A DNA stretch of 64,000 nucleotides from Schistosoma mansoni (Eukaryota; Platyhelminthes; Trematoda; Strigeidida; Schistosomatidae). The stretch's first letter is position 1. Each line of letters opens with the position of its first letter. Position numbers and translations under genes: made by a program. This document shows positions 12,125 through 25,300 of this stretch, piece by piece. The DNA lies in the NCBI RefSeq assembly GCF_000237925.1, contig NC_031495.1, positions 5,185,852-5,249,851 on the forward strand, given 5' to 3'. The notes under the pieces were generated by a model that had not been told where the DNA came from, ran no database searches, and worked only from the letters and a program-made list of their open reading frames with translations.

Positions 12125-12262
12125 AACAGGTCAACTTCGAATTCCGTGTGACGAGATCGTGGATACGCACTACTGAGAAGTCCCATACTAGAACAAAACG
12201 ATCGTCCAGTGCTTCCAGTTTTTCTGTGTTGGTCTAGGTTCAATTAGTTCATGAACTCAATT
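12125..12262 (+). mobile_element. SINE B, 3' half
   Basis: Contains a damaged hammerhead (CTGAGAAG and AAAA in place of CTGAGGAG and GAAA, about 12172-12207), a stem III palindrome ACGATCGT, and the SINE B 3' region. Confidence 0.7.
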
Positions 12263-12824
12263 ACTCACTTAATAGAATCTTTTTATCTTAAAGAATTCAA
12301 GTGAAATTCATAATTATTATTTCAAATTACTTCTTCATCTGTTCTCATGAACCATCATTCACTGTTAATTGGTGTTGGTCAGTGTAATAGCACAAGACAA
12401 CGCGAAAAAAAATCGAAGTTTATTTACAGATTTATTTAATGGTTTATAAGTAATTCTTATCCACAGTTAAACTCAAAGCACTAAAATTGATTAGAATATG
12501 TCATATTCAACAATTTGATTTGACAAATTAGTGGCAAACAAAATCATGAAATGGATTTACACGATTCATGATCTTAGTTAGGTACTACAAAACTAGTTTA
12601 AACAATCAAACTATATAAATCTACGGTTTCACACTTCGGTAAAAGCCAAGAAGTACAGTTCATACTATGATCATTATATCGATAGATCACTAAGTCAAAA
12701 TTCATTGATCTAAGTCTTCAACTGTAGTCAATTTGGGTGTTTTTTGTTGTTTAGGATGACATGACAGAAGATCTGAACCTTTGTGTAAGATTAAATTAAT
12801 AATTTAGAATCACAGTATAGGGTT

Positions 12825-13035
12825 GTGGATACTGTTGAGTTTAGATTGATACCGCCATTGAACGGCCGTTTTGTCTTAGTATCGGACTCCTTAGCAGTAC
12901 GCATCCACAACCCCTCACCTGAGACTCAAACTCAGGATGGAACGGTCATTCAATGCTTCCAGACTTTCAATGCTAGTCTAACGTTGATCCACGCATGATA
13001 TCAATTGAAACTCAACAATCTCCACAACCCTATAC
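12825..13035. mobile_element. SINE B inverted composite, diverged
   Basis: A minus-strand piece with hammerhead and box B (about 12850-12936) is joined to a plus-strand 3' region (about 12937-13035, CAATGCTTCCAGACTTTC then GTCTAACGTTGATCC). The related phrase TGTGGATACTG/CTCCACAACCCTAT occurs at both edges. Confidence 0.6.
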
Positions 13036-13044
13036 CAATAATTG

Positions 13045-13400
13045 TCATGTGCTCACTAGTGACTGGCTTCAAGATGGATTTCCTGGAGTTATAATGAGAA
13101 ACCGTGACTAGTGGAGTTCAACCGTGTCTGTTGTGAGGCAACTACTTACTGAAGACAATGGTGAAACGGTTGGGTAATATCATGGATTGGTTGAAGTTCA
13201 ACAACAACACCGTTGGATGCCGGCCCAATGGTCTAGAGTTCAAGAGTTTGCGTGCAAAACCTAAGGTCCTGGGTTCGAGTCCCGTATGGGAGATCGTAGA
13301 TGAGTACTACTGAGGAGTTCCATACTAGAAAGAAACGGTCTCCCAGTGATTCCAAGCTTTCATTGATGGTCTTACATTGATCCATTCATGATATCAATCT
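13045..13400 (+). mobile_element. SINE B, near full-length copy
   Basis: Leader with GTGACTAGTGGAGTTCAACC, GGATTGGTTGAAGTT, then the tRNA-like part (box A near 13222-13236, box B GGTTCGAGTCC near 13271-13281), the hammerhead core CTGAGGAG...GAAA (about 13312-13342) and the 3' region. Stem III is disrupted, so cleavage is unlikely for this copy. Confidence 0.82.
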
Positions 13401-14258
13401 GAATTTAGAATCTATTCTATAACACGAAAATATTACCTAATGACTTTTCTTTTTACTAGCGATATTCCGTCACCTACTTTACAAACTATATATTTTGATA
13501 ATCAAATTATTTTGTCTTAAACATTAAATACTTTAACATGACATAAGTTATCATTATAATTGTAAGATCCATTTTGAAGGTTTGGTGTGTGAACATCCCT
13601 ACATGCATTCATTTGCAACTTGTTCTTAATGGTTTCTTTATTTGTATATTATTGTTAATCTTTTTGATGCCAAATGAGATTGTAATGTTTCATTTCATAA
13701 TAGTTTTCTCATTTTTTCTGTCACTTTCACTGAGTTTCTGTTTCTTCCTGAACTGTATCTATGTTGTTTTTATGGATATTTTATCTTGGTGGCTGCCATA
13801 TTGATTATTCCCACTTTGATTGTGCTGTTTGATTTGACTGGGATCGTGCATTTTGCCTGTGAATAGGAGCACTTTCCCAGAATTGGAAACATTTTGTGTT
13901 CTAAAGTAACAAACGAATTTTTACTTGATCTATCCAGAAAGGATAGAATAACACTTATTTTTTGGTGCGTTCGGTAATTTTCTTATATTTCTTATCAATT
14001 TGTCTATTTATTGTAATTTAGATCGATTATTGTAGGAACAATTATTGGTTGAATAACTGAATGATAATATTTGTTTAGGTAAAATTGTACATTTGTATTT
14101 ATGATGAAATTTAAAAACCGGTGTTACCCTAATCACCTTCTTCTGACTTTGATTGGGACACGCGTCTCTACACTAATTCGGACAGTTATTCTTCAACCAA
14201 ACGTAGTTTGGATTTTATAATAATCTTGTTTCAGATAATTATCTAATACAAGATATAA
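13401..14258. other. No recognisable feature
   Basis: AT-rich. The hydrophobic open frame around 13574-13804 reflects T-rich sequence; I see no splice sites or domain to support it. Confidence 0.45.
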
Positions 14259-14272
14259 CTAGGTTATATAAC

Positions 14273-14740
14273 TTCAATTAGTATTGTTTGTTTGAATATT
14301 CTCATCGATGTGTTAGGACTGCAACTGGTCAGTCTCTAATTGGCATATGTGCATACGGTGTGTATTACCTCGATATAGCCCTAATTCACAAGCATGGTAA
14401 GCAGAGATGGATAGTGGCTAGCTTGTTAATTAAGGCTATATTGAGGCAATACGCACAGTATGCACATAAGCCAATTAGAGACTGACCAGTTGTAGTCCTA
14501 AAACATCAGTGGGAAGATTCAAACAAACAATACTAATTGAATTTAAACTTCAACCCATCGCACAAGCAAGTGGCTATCAGGACTCAGTGGCCGAGTGGAT
14601 AACGTGATGGCGTTTGAAGCGAGGGTACTGGGTTCGAGTCCCAGAGTGAACATCAACTCTGAGATGCAGGTACATCCAGCTGACGAGTTTCAAATAGAAC
14701 GAAACGCGCGTCCTGGATTCCACTGCTAGCCACTATCCAT
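14273..14740. mobile_element. SINE A inverted composite with 14-bp TSD
   Basis: A minus-strand tail (14273 to about 14420) joins a plus-strand copy that runs tail, linker, tRNA-like part (box A near 14590, box B GGTTCGAGTCCC near 14631) and hammerhead. The duplication CTAGGTTATATAAC at 14259-14272 and 14741-14754 is perfect and brackets the pair. This locus has the cleanest hammerhead of the window. Confidence 0.92.
14665..14722 (+). ncRNA. Hammerhead ribozyme (type I, Sm-alpha type), intact core
   Basis: Core CTGACGAG at 14680-14687 fits CUGANGAG. Stem II is GTTT/GAAC around an AAATA-type loop. GAAA is at 14701-14704. Stem III is the loopless palindrome ACGCGCGT, followed by C17 at 14712, so predicted cleavage falls between 14712 and 14713. 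Stem I is CCAG/CTGG. Hammerheads in schistosome Sm-alpha SINEs are established knowledge; activity of this copy is inferred. Confidence 0.85.
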
Positions 14741-15119
14741 CTAGGTTATATAACGTTTATGTAACTAATATTCCATATTATTCATTGACAACTATTTCCC
14801 ATGTCATAGGTATGCACAATGATAGTTGAATTTTATACATCCTGAACTTAGAAATTTGTAGAAATGTAAAATCATATTACCCAAATTTACATAAATCGAG
14901 AAAAAGAAAATAATGAAATATAAAGATTTAGGTCAAGGTTTTATTAAACAATAAAAACAACTGTTACGGAATTTTGTTGATAACTTCTTTTTAAAAGATT
15001 ATGATGAAGAATAAGGTTTGTAAAGAGAAATTTTAAAGTTAATATGATTTTTTTGACGTTAGGTCAAATAATAATGGTTCTGTTTAGGGTAGTTAAAGTG
15101 TGGAGATTGTAGTAATTTA

Positions 15120-15180
15120 ATAGTTGAATTCATTAGTCGATTAAAGCTAGACCACCATGGAAAACCTGAAAGCACTGGGA
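15120..15180 (-). mobile_element. SINE B 3' end fragment
   Basis: TAGTTGAATTCATTAGTCGA, then AAGCTAGACCACCATGGAAA: the reverse complement of the SINE B 3' region, stopping before the hammerhead. Confidence 0.7.
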
Positions 15181-15185
15181 GGCTG

Positions 15186-17000
15186 TCTGATGGCTGCGAA
15201 CTTCAGAAGCCGAGAGAGCTTAAATGAAATCCTTTAGGCCTGGCACAGTTTTATCACGTGTTGTGAAAGCTCTCCTAGATCGGTAAGGCAACAGCTAGAT
15301 AGCGTAATAAAACATATCTAGGTGTGAGTTGATCCAGAAGGCAGATGCTGTCATAGAGGAGCAGCAAGTGAGGAAACAAACCAACATGTGCCACTATGGC
15401 AACGTAACGATACCAAGGATTAAACTAAATGAAGTCAGAAGCAAGTGGTTTTAGCTAGACCTGAAGATTATAGTCCTTTCTAAAACATGACTATCACCCT
15501 ACACCAAAGATGGAGAGGTGGAGTCGCAAAGTATGGCAGTTTTCAAACACGATTAAGTGCGCAAATCAGGAGGTGGAGTGGCAATGTACATTAGCAGTCA
15601 TTTCAAAGCCGTAAAACCATACATTAATGAATCAACTGAGGTGACAGAAACATGTTGATGTTGCTTCACTGTGAACAGCACAAAATACTTGGTTGGAGCA
15701 ATATGCCGGCCCCTCGCATGTTCTAACACTCAAAACAGTAAGAGAATGTAAAGGATATCAAAGCTAGTGTACCTGCATTTTGACCAAATACTACTTGTAA
15801 GAGATTCCAACACTCCCGCTCTTAATCTTAGGAAGCAAGATACAACCCTTACGGGGTAATTATGCAAGCGGCTTGCCGCAGCCACTAGAATTTGAGGGCT
15901 GGTTGAACTTGTGTGTGGTGCCACTAGACGGGACAGTGACGAAAATTCCCTAACTTCGAGGATTTACTGATAAACGATCAGTTTACGGTTGAGGATATCT
16001 ATATCCAATCACCAATAAAAAGTAGTGACCATGGTGCAGCAATATCTGACGTGATCGCTGACGAAATATTTTGGCGGGACGAAAATGTTCCCCACCCTAG
16101 CTGCACTGGACCAGACTGCAAGACGATGACGGGGTGTCTTCGACACGTCTTCAATCTTTCCCTGGCCTTAGGAGAATCGGAGGTTAACAATGGATGACCA
16201 CTGAGAAATAGTGGGTGATGTCATACTGTCATGTCATGAACATTCTGCTTCATTTGACACAAAGCACTCACACCCTCTCTGGACATCCGCTACTGATTGT
16301 CTCCTGAGAATGAGATTTCGGGATTCTAACCATGGAGAGCTTACATACCATCTCTAACTATTTAGAGGTTGTAGACAAGGGAAACGCAACTCTCCACCTC
16401 ATGAGTAGAAAACTTGGAACAGTCACCTTAGATTTGTTCTTAACATTGTTTAAAATGTACGTACCGCCCCACCTTGACGTCCATTGTGTTTTTCAGCCCC
16501 TATTCCTTCAAAAAGAAATAAACCTCTTAGATCAAATGCAGAGACGAGCAACCAAGTGGGTGATAGGCTCAAAACATAAATCTTACGAGGACATACTTCA
16601 ACACCTGGGACTATTCTTGTTGAGCCACAGGAGAACTAGAAGTGATCTGATAGTGAAATACAACATAATACGTACCCCAAGCCACTGCAACACGAGCAAA
16701 TTATCAGAACATCATCGTCACGCTCCTCGAGGCAACCCTCGTAAGAGCGAGCACCCAGGTGCTTTCTCAATTTTCCTCAATAAGAGTTGCCTCTATTTGA
16801 AGTGCTCTCACAGCTGAAGCGGTCGCGACCACACAGTGAGTAGTTTTAAAACGAGACTTGACAAACATGTGCTCAGCCATGAATTATTACCTCCATCCTG
16901 GACCAGCTGTGTCTGATGCATGTTTCGTAAATTAGAACCGTTATTAATGCCGCATATCATTAACCACTTTCCATGTCCCTTATTATCATCCCCGTTTCGA
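15186..17000 (+). mobile_element. CR1-like LINE, ancient and broken
   Basis: A conceptual segment around 15600-15720 resembles the endonuclease core (VGAICRP). A readable stretch at 16332-16817 has the CR1-type reverse transcriptase C-terminal region: LFKMYVPPHLD, LLDQMQRRATKWVIGSKHKSYEDILQHLGL, RRTRSDLIVKYNII. A downstream FKTRLDKHV-like end follows near 16845. Many stops and deletions; long dead. Similar to the schistosome SR1/Perere CR1-type families by motif, but no family name can be assigned. Confidence 0.75.
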
Positions 17001-17269
17001 TTCTTATTCTTTAACTCTGTAGTGTCACATATTACCAAGTAATTAAGTTGTTTGTCATTCTTGCAGGAATTCTCTCCTCTCAGGACTGGAATTACCATTT
17101 TATTGTTCCAAAATTTCAGTTAACCGATCTCCTGCCTGGTAATTCGATAGCTTCTTCTTATGATTTTATGTCCGGCTTTTATCACATGACTTATTCACCA
17201 ATCGGAATACGACTTTTCCAATCTTAGCACTGTGCCGAATCAATCACGTTTGACCGGTATGATCAGCCT

Positions 17270-17652
17270 AACGTCCTTATTGATCCTTTAGCCGCCTAGC
17301 CCTTTCAGTTTAGTCCAAAACGCAAATTACAGCTTCTGCTACGTGAGACATTTATTTCAAGCATACTCGGTTTATATACCAGACAGACCGCATCACACCA
17401 TAAAATAGAAAATAATATTTGTACAAGATCAAGCCAGATATGGCTGTGAACGTAGGAGACAATAATCAATAAACTGACAATGGACCTTATAGTAATAATT
17501 CATAGGTCAAAATGAAGCTTATAATACGATTAATATAAATATACACAATCTAATTATTCAATAGTTAAACAATAAGAGTATATATAGGATAATCGTCCAT
17601 TGATAGGTCGCGAAAGTTACCTGTACTTATGTCTTCGCTAGGATATAACACT
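17270..17652 (+). repeat. Repeat family E, copy 1 (possible LTR fossil)
   Basis: Aligns over its length with 51600-52014 in the same orientation: GCCTAGCCC, TTTATATACCA(A/G)ACAGAC, ATTTGTACAA and the shared end GATATAACACTT. Directly downstream is TGGTATCCAG, which could be a primer-binding site if this is an LTR. Old and diverged. Family not identified. Confidence 0.5.
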
Positions 17653-20600
17653 TCTGGTATCCAGAATCCACACTCCCCTTAGACAAATACACTCACTCAA
17701 ACTACGAGCAGCTGCAATTAAACTCAACTCGATTTCGTAGCTGTGGCAGTCTGCCTCGCGACTAATCAGGATGAAGCGGGAATTAATATGTCCGCTATCT
17801 TTGTAAGTAATGGAGTTCGGCTTCATTTGTTCTGTGCTTTTTCCACTATTTTTGTTTAGCCGCATAATTCAGTGTGCTTAAATTCCACAGTTAATATATT
17901 ACTCAAAGTAATGAAGCAAATTTTTATTGGATCAGCCTTGCTTTCTAGTTTTTTTTCTGTTGCTACTCAAGTCAATGTATTTTTTCATGCAAGCTCATTT
18001 GATTCACGTCACAAAATGTCAGTCTGCTTTGTTTTGTGTATTATTTGGTACATATTGAAAATCAAAGTTAGTGTTTTTGGCCAAAATAAGTGTTTCGTTT
18101 GCCGTATGATGTTAATCGGTACATAATAGTGTTATCTAAGATGATCTACAACCACCCTTGCAATGAAAAGTACCGTCAAATTTCTGTCTCCCTACTCGAA
18201 CTATTTTTGGCATCTGTCTTCCAGTTTGAGTGCTTCCTATGCTCTACAGAACTCGATTTCAATAACATTCATAGTACCAGCATACCTTTCTCACACAGTA
18301 AGTCTCAATGTTCTCTCAAAATGTACATTAGTCTTCCCAAATGCACTAGTTAGGCTAATACCCGTATTCTGTATTCCAGATAATCGATGAAGACAAGTGA
18401 TGCCATTTGCATCTTCTGTATACTACCATTTTACTCAAATTTTGGACCGTAATGTTCTACTTTTGAAAAATAAAATTGTTGTGTTCAGTATATACAAACT
18501 TATTTGCTTCTATGGAGATGAGGGGGATCATGGAATGTTTAACAGGACTGTAGTGGTGCTTTCACTAAAAAGCTAGGCGGGCACGTAGACCGATGTAGGA
18601 AGCCATTTCCCTACAGGTGCAACTCTAAGCTATTCTCTAGACTGTCGAGCGAAGAGTCTTAGTTTCGCCAAAGTCAGAATAATTAAGCTATTTGGCCTAA
18701 TAAACTTTATCTGCTTCTAAAACGTAAATTAACAGCGTTAGTATACAAATAAACAGTACAGTCTATCGCATAGGGAAACGAAGAGACATAAATAGCATAC
18801 CTAACAGTAACTAAAGGATAATAAAAATGAGTCGACAAGGCGAATATTTTTTACAATGAACATAAAATTGTGATTGGTGGATAAACAAGACATATTCATA
18901 CAAGGTCAAAGAAGTGAGTGTGGCGGTAAGCGTTTCTTCTTTTATCATTGGTGTGTTCGTTTATCGATCTCAATTTACAACCGATGCACGGTACCGTACA
19001 GGATACCCATGTGTTACCGATGTTCCATTGGTGTGGGTAAAGGCATTGCTGAGATATCATAGGGCGTTTGATTAAGCAACTATGAGATTAGACTCAGGAA
19101 CTGTTGGGATATGCGTAACGCGAGTCCACTCACCAACTGCCGTGACACGTCATGGCGGCTGGAATCGGTTGTAGGAAGGTCGGAGTCTGTAGGTTTTCCA
19201 AGAAAATAACGAAGATATGTACTATATCATTTAAGTTTATTGCGTATGAACTAGATGCTGAGAGACCTGTACTCCACAAGTTTCTTACGATAGTTAACTT
19301 GATAAAACAATCTAGCATCAGATTCGTGAATTTATTCAGAAAGTTTTATCAACAATGGAATATCAAACAAACATTTACACCAGGTTTCCATTTAAAACTC
19401 GCATTGAAAATGTGAAGCTGTAGTCTTTGTTATATTTTTTAAAATAAAGAGTAAATGAAGTAACTCATAAATATTGGAAGGGTTGTGAAGCTAAAGTTGA
19501 TGTCCAGCACGCTTTCAATAAGCTTTGTAGAAGCTGCTATTGGTTGAGTCTTCCGCAAACAGTTTCATTGGGTCATAGTTGTAACGACATAATAGTTTGT
19601 AAGATTTGTGAGGACTTACTCCTGTTGCATTCCAAATGAAAAAATTGTATGGGCTTAAGTCAAAAGTATGGAAGAGGTACGTAAATAAAGAACGTGTTTT
19701 TAAGCAAAAAATTAGCGCAACTGTGGTTTACCCCGAGTTCGCGAAAATTAGTTTAAGATCAGGTCAGCTACCACAACCCGTGCAATGCATAGTATGTGCT
19801 TAGTAACGCATTGTACACCTTTCATTCGTTTGCTTCTATTTAGGTATTTCAATGCATATGCTTCTGGTTTTACGGGGAGATATACAAGTAGAGTTAGTGT
19901 CCACAGCCAGTGCTTTTGATTAAGACGCCGAACACTACTTATCCAAAACTGTATACTGCTGTTTCACAAGAGAGTAAAAGTACAGGCACTTAGATATCCA
20001 GCTGTTGATTTTAACGTCATGGGAATTGTTTAATGGCAGTGATCTTGAAATATGATAAGAGCTAGGCGTACAGTTCACACATTACCACCAAACATATCAA
20101 TGTTTTTCAAAGTGAACTCTATCTTACAATACATGACAACAACAGCATCCAAAGTACTTTTCTTCCTATTTGCAAGAAAACGAATTCTAATCAGTATACT
20201 TACAGAATTGCGGTTTGATTCGTTATTAGTACTATTGTGATAGTAGATCTAGTCCTAAAATTGTAGATTTGTCATGATGTGACTCCCTAATCTATATTAT
20301 CTTGCGTGGAAGTCATATAACTGTCTACACTGACTCGTCCTATCGTAAGAATCAACAATAGATGATGGAGAACAAATCTAGGCTGAGGGTAGAACAATTT
20401 ATTTAGAATGAATAAAACTGATAAGTTACACAAGGGTGGCCACGCCTTCAAGGCTGAACCATGCCATCCGATGAATTGAATTAATGTTCCAGAGTTCTCC
20501 ATAGTTAACCTTCTCCTCGTTTCAATTGTTGAATAAATAAGTCGGTTCAGTAATTATATATATTATATGCTCGACTTCAAAAGTCGTGTGGTTCGGGTTC

Positions 20601-21723
20601 AATGCCACTCCAGACTCATTAAGGGCAGGATGATATGGGATTCGCGGTAGTATCTCTGTCGTTGTCATTAAAGCCTGTTATAACAATGGGTTCATTTAAC
20701 TACTCTTTCACGTGCAACTTATTAACAAAATGAATTGGCGATATGTTATGGCTAGTGGGAATTTAATAAATGTGATACATCAAAATAACATCCTCGTGAT
20801 TCCCTCTGCTCTGCATAAATTCCAAGCTCACAACTTCATCTTCCTGGAGCTATATATCTTGCAATGCAAACTCAATTTTTTGCACTGATTGTTTTCTATT
20901 TGTGACGCTTAGGCATGCTAACGGAAATGATTGAGCAGTTCTACTTACTAAACTGTTCTGCTCCATTCTATGCTACAAGCACTATACTAAAGTATTGTAT
21001 AATTGTAATGACTTAAGTCAATTATACAATAACCAAGAATAATTAAGTAAGTGTCATAATTATTGTTTCATTCTCATAATATGTTGCTCAAAGCATTTAA
21101 ATACAGATAACTAAGCCTATAGACCCAAAACATGAACTATAGGCCAGTATGAATTACCCAACAGAGGAAACATGATATTGTTTTGAGACTGAAAACAACA
21201 GTCGCTTTCTCACGAAAACATTGTTAACAGTGCAACAAAACTTTCTCGAGTAACATTATTCATTGATGGTCTGCTTGAAGAAAATGATGATGTGATTAAA
21301 CTTACTGTGAGTTAAGATATCATCCTGACATGCAATCCATGTCTAGCGTAACACAGTCAACGTGGCAAATAAACAAATACAGCCGGAGCTAACTTCATGG
21401 TAAAACCTAGATTTTTGGTTTGAAAAAACATAATATTACAACTTATGAGACTATATGAACGTAAATATTATCACTATTCCTGCTTGTGATACAATAGGTT
21501 GACGTGACAACCTTGAGTTTAAAACAATACCCCAAGAACAATACAAATTCACAAATAACTCCCAAAATGACTAGAATTATACCAGTTAGATATCACCGAA
21601 TACTTAGAACTGTACCAAACCATTAAGAAGCGAGCAGAAAAAAAGCTTTCTGTTTACTCAAGTTCGTGAGAAATATATCAGAGTTAGATTGGTGACGCGA
21701 AAGTTACCGTGGGTGCTTTAAAA
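17653..21723. other. No gene or known repeat; upstream region of the dehydrogenase gene
   Basis: About 4 kb of mixed AT-rich sequence. Several open frames of 60-90 codons overlap each other and show no motif, so I reject them as genes. The promoter of the gene starting at 21724 should lie at the right end of this stretch, but no TATA box or initiator can be assigned with confidence. A trans-splice acceptor is also possible and cannot be picked out. Confidence 0.5.
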
Positions 21724-22365
21724 ATGGTACTGAGATATCGCTTTTTCGGTGTTTTTGGCAATCGCGGTAGAAAACTAAGTCATTACACACCCCCCGGATA
21801 TTCGCAAGTTATTTCAACTGAGGAAGTCAAGAAATTTTGCATTCAGTGCTTACAAAAAGTTGGGGCACAATTAAAACATGCAACAGCACTCAGCGATGTC
21901 CTAGTTGCTGGAGACTATCGAGGTCATTATAGTCATGGGCTGAATAGACTAGGTAAACAGTTAAATTGCATACATTCCTGATTTTTCTAAGAAATGTATG
22001 TACAGGATATTCAGAAAGGTGTATGCTCAACGGATTTAGAACCCACAATTGTGAAAGAAACAGTATCCACTGCCCTAGTAGACGGAAAAAATGTTTTAGG
22101 TCCAGTTGTAGGAAATTTTTCGATGGAGACAGCAATCAAAAAAGCGAATGAGACAGGGATCGCTTTCGCTGCGGCATTTGGTAAACTTTGACTATGTAAA
22201 ACAATTTGAATTCAGGTTCAAATCATTTTGGTATTGCTGGATGGTACAGTCTCATGGCTTTGCAACAAGGACTTATCGTAATTTCATCTTTTTATAATCT
22301 CTGGGTTCCAGGGCCTTGCGTTTACTAACACTTCTCCCCTGGTATTTCCTACACGAGCACGAAGG
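21724..22365 (+). CDS. Dehydrogenase exons 1-4, separated by three micro-introns
   Basis: Exon 1 (21724-21952) carries the N-terminal extension and GHYSHG. Intron 1 (21953-21991) is 39 nt, phase 1. Exon 2 (21992-22180) encodes MYVQDIQKG...[15 protein letters not shown]. Intron 2 (22181-22215) is 35 nt, phase 1. Exon 3 (22216-22277) encodes [20 protein letters not shown]. Intron 3 (22278-22311) is 34 nt, phase 0. Exon 4 (22312-22365) encodes [18 protein letters not shown]. Very short 5' introns are typical of schistosome genes. Confidence 0.95.
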
Positions 22366-25300
22366 GTAAGTACCGAGATAAATTGTAAACATATATGCAT
22401 GACTATTAATGTTGTAAATGATGTCTTCGAACCTTGGATAAAAATCAGACTATTATTGAAACTGTTGTTTTGCTGGTACTCCAACTATATTTCATTATTT
22501 TAACAGAGTATTCATGTATATAAGCAAATTCTGTCAACTTATATTAAGGATATATATTTTGATTGTCTCTAAACTTTAAAATTCTTCAGGTGGGAAGATT
22601 GCCGTATAAAACGTAAAAACCTGAAGTTTACGAATCTCGCATATCAGTGCTCTATTAAGTCAGTGCCTGGTGGCAGGTTTTTTGGACAGAATGTTCATCA
22701 GACTAAACTAACTGAACTCATGGGACTTGGTTTTTCAATGTTAAAGTACAAAATTAGAAAGTCACTTGGAAAAGTGAGATCCTGACTTCAGCAGGGCTTT
22801 ATGAGAAGTTCTCTGAGATTTCAAACAAAAAGAAATACTGATTCCTATATAAACCGTAGACAAAAGATTTGTTGGAAATTCAATAGATGACAGTCAACGA
22901 ATGATTTGGTAATATGACCTTTGTCTTAATTAATAATTCCTTTACATATTGGTCCCGATTTGATTCGAATTCCTAACAAAACACTTGATTGTTCTCATGG
23001 GATTTTCTCACGTGACTACTGGCCCATACGTAACTACTTGAGTACGATTCGAAAAGTAATGTTAGGTAGTACCTAACATCTCAAAGGACTTATCATATAC
23101 GGTTTGTTTTTAATAGAGTAAAGTTGATTTAGTCTTTAAAAAAAATACGTAAATAACGGTTTGTAAACTATGTAGACGATTGGAAAACAAATGGCATCAA
23201 TTGTCATATAGTTCAGATCATTTTCATTAAACATGGCTGTTTTATCACTACTAACCTTTGTTAGTTACACATACGTCTTCTTGGCGTCTGATATAATAAA
23301 TATTATTCAGTGATATTAGGTGTGGCTGGATAAGACAGAGAAGTGGTTATTTTATGACATCCTATTGTGCAGCGAATGGTGAGTATTTAGTGTTCACAAT
23401 TGTTGATACACTTTCTAAAGTCGTTTTTCAGTCTTCACTGTCTAAACAACTATTTATTAACAAGTACAGAGGTAACTAATGTTACAGAACACAACAATGA
23501 CCACCACACATTAAAATGCGTCATGTGTTTGGTTGAACGGACAAAATTCCTTCGAGGTGTTTTCCATGTATTTAGTTTGTTGATTCAGCAGTAACTTTTA
23601 TTCTATTTTAGTAGATGAATAGAGGTTTATAGCCTTTCATAAAATTCAGTCTAAGCCAAATGCTTTTCTAAGATGTACATAAAACTGGCTTTTGTAGTGT
23701 TTGTGAAAAATTATAATTGTTTGGTACATGCCTAACCCCATAACTCTATAGGGGCTTTTAGAAATGGTACGTCTATAAGTGGAATTATTCGCTTCAGACA
23801 TAGTCTTAGAACTGTCACTGTCAACTAAGTATTCATGACATTTAAAGCTGGATACACAGAATTAACGCTTGTTTAAATATGTAATAATATTCTTCTTAAA
23901 TAGGCGGTAAGTTTTTGATTACGAGCTATTTTATTAAGTCCATAAATAATAAAATCATCTTGATAATATTCAACGAACGATGTTATCCGTCATAGTATAA
24001 ATCCCTTCTTGAAATTAGCATGAGAAAAATTCAAACTAAACGGAAGACATCTATACTGAAAGAAACAGATTATACCAGCTCAACTTATTTTTACTGCATA
24101 TAAGGGCTGACAGTGACTGATACTAGATTTCCATATTTTTGTAGTTACTGATATATTTAAACACAAAAGCGGTCAAACAATTAAAGCATGCAGACATATT
24201 TTTCATCATAAGGGACTAGCAAATGAAATATACTTGTGTTCTAGACTTATGTTGATAATCTTAAATGGGAATTCGACTGAGAAATGGAATTCTGCATCAT
24301 TCATGTGGAATTTAGTTAAGTAATGTTCCTTCTCGACAATTTATGGGTCAATACTTTTGTAGTTAGTTCTTATCATCAAAAGCTTAGGAAATAACTGTAT
24401 GGGAATGAATAACTCAGTACCTAGTGAAGAATGTATTAGCTAAACAATAATCATTGGTATGTCACTACGAAATACTCCGTAGAAATGCCTTGATGTATAA
24501 AGAAAAATTAAATTAATTAATTAATTAACAGCTCACGATGGGCTGTAAAATAGAAGTCAAATGGAACCACAACTTATCGTTATTCCATTCTTACAGATTA
24601 ATAGAACCCACGATTAAACAACCAAACTAATGAGAATCTGTACTGAACGATATAAATGGAAGAGATCGCAGACGTTTCGCAACCTTCGATTCATGTATCG
24701 TTTTGGGGAAAAATTTTGATTGTTTGAAGGTGATTTTTATCATTAACTGACATCAGCGGGGAAAAGTTTGAAAATAAGAACGGTTTTTTTCAGTTTATCG
24801 GGTCCCAAACTCAGAATATTTAGATTTCTTACTGAGGACAGCATTATTTGCACATTTGAGTTGGAATTCAGTAGTCAATATTCTTAGCTTCCAATCTGAA
24901 GGTCTCATGTCGAATCCGATGTAATGTTATGGAGTCACGAAGTAAGACAAAACGGATGTCTGATACACCCTAGTTTCCTATGATTGACGAAAATTATATT
25001 AATTTGCAAAGAAAATTATCTTTAAAAAATATTTATTCCTCAAATAGCTATAATTCAACAACTTTCCTCTTTTGAAATACACCTTATTTAAAAACGTTTG
25101 TCATATATTGATTTTCGTATTGTTTAGTCAGGAAAAAGCCAGCAACCAGAACAATGCTGGAACGCAAAGATTAATCATCTTGGTTAATGGGAGAAAAGAA
25201 TAATGAATTACATTCTTATACTACGTTTATGACTTGTATTCGTAAACTATACAATCCAGTTGTGTACAACAATTTAGTTGCATGAATCATTGTTTTATAT

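Noticed and set aside
13574-13804. Hydrophobic 76-codon frame resembling a membrane protein
   Set aside because: T-rich sequence gives Phe/Leu-rich frames by chance; no splice sites, neighbours or motif support it.
16808-17098. Minus-strand 96-codon frame
   Set aside because: It is antisense to the 3' end of the CR1-like LINE and carries no recognisable domain.
17872-18390. Three overlapping frames of 75-87 codons
   Set aside because: They overlap in different frames, with no motif and no coherent exon structure.
20565-20630. tRNA-like segment (ACTTCAAAAGT, then GTGGTTCGGGTTCAATGCCAC)
   Set aside because: The T-arm-like part does not give a regular 5+7+5 arm, and no acceptor or D-arm could be built, so it is not called as a tRNA gene.
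24890-24960. Possible decayed SINE (TCGAATCCGATG and GACAAAACGGATGTC)
   Set aside because: Too short and diverged to separate from chance.
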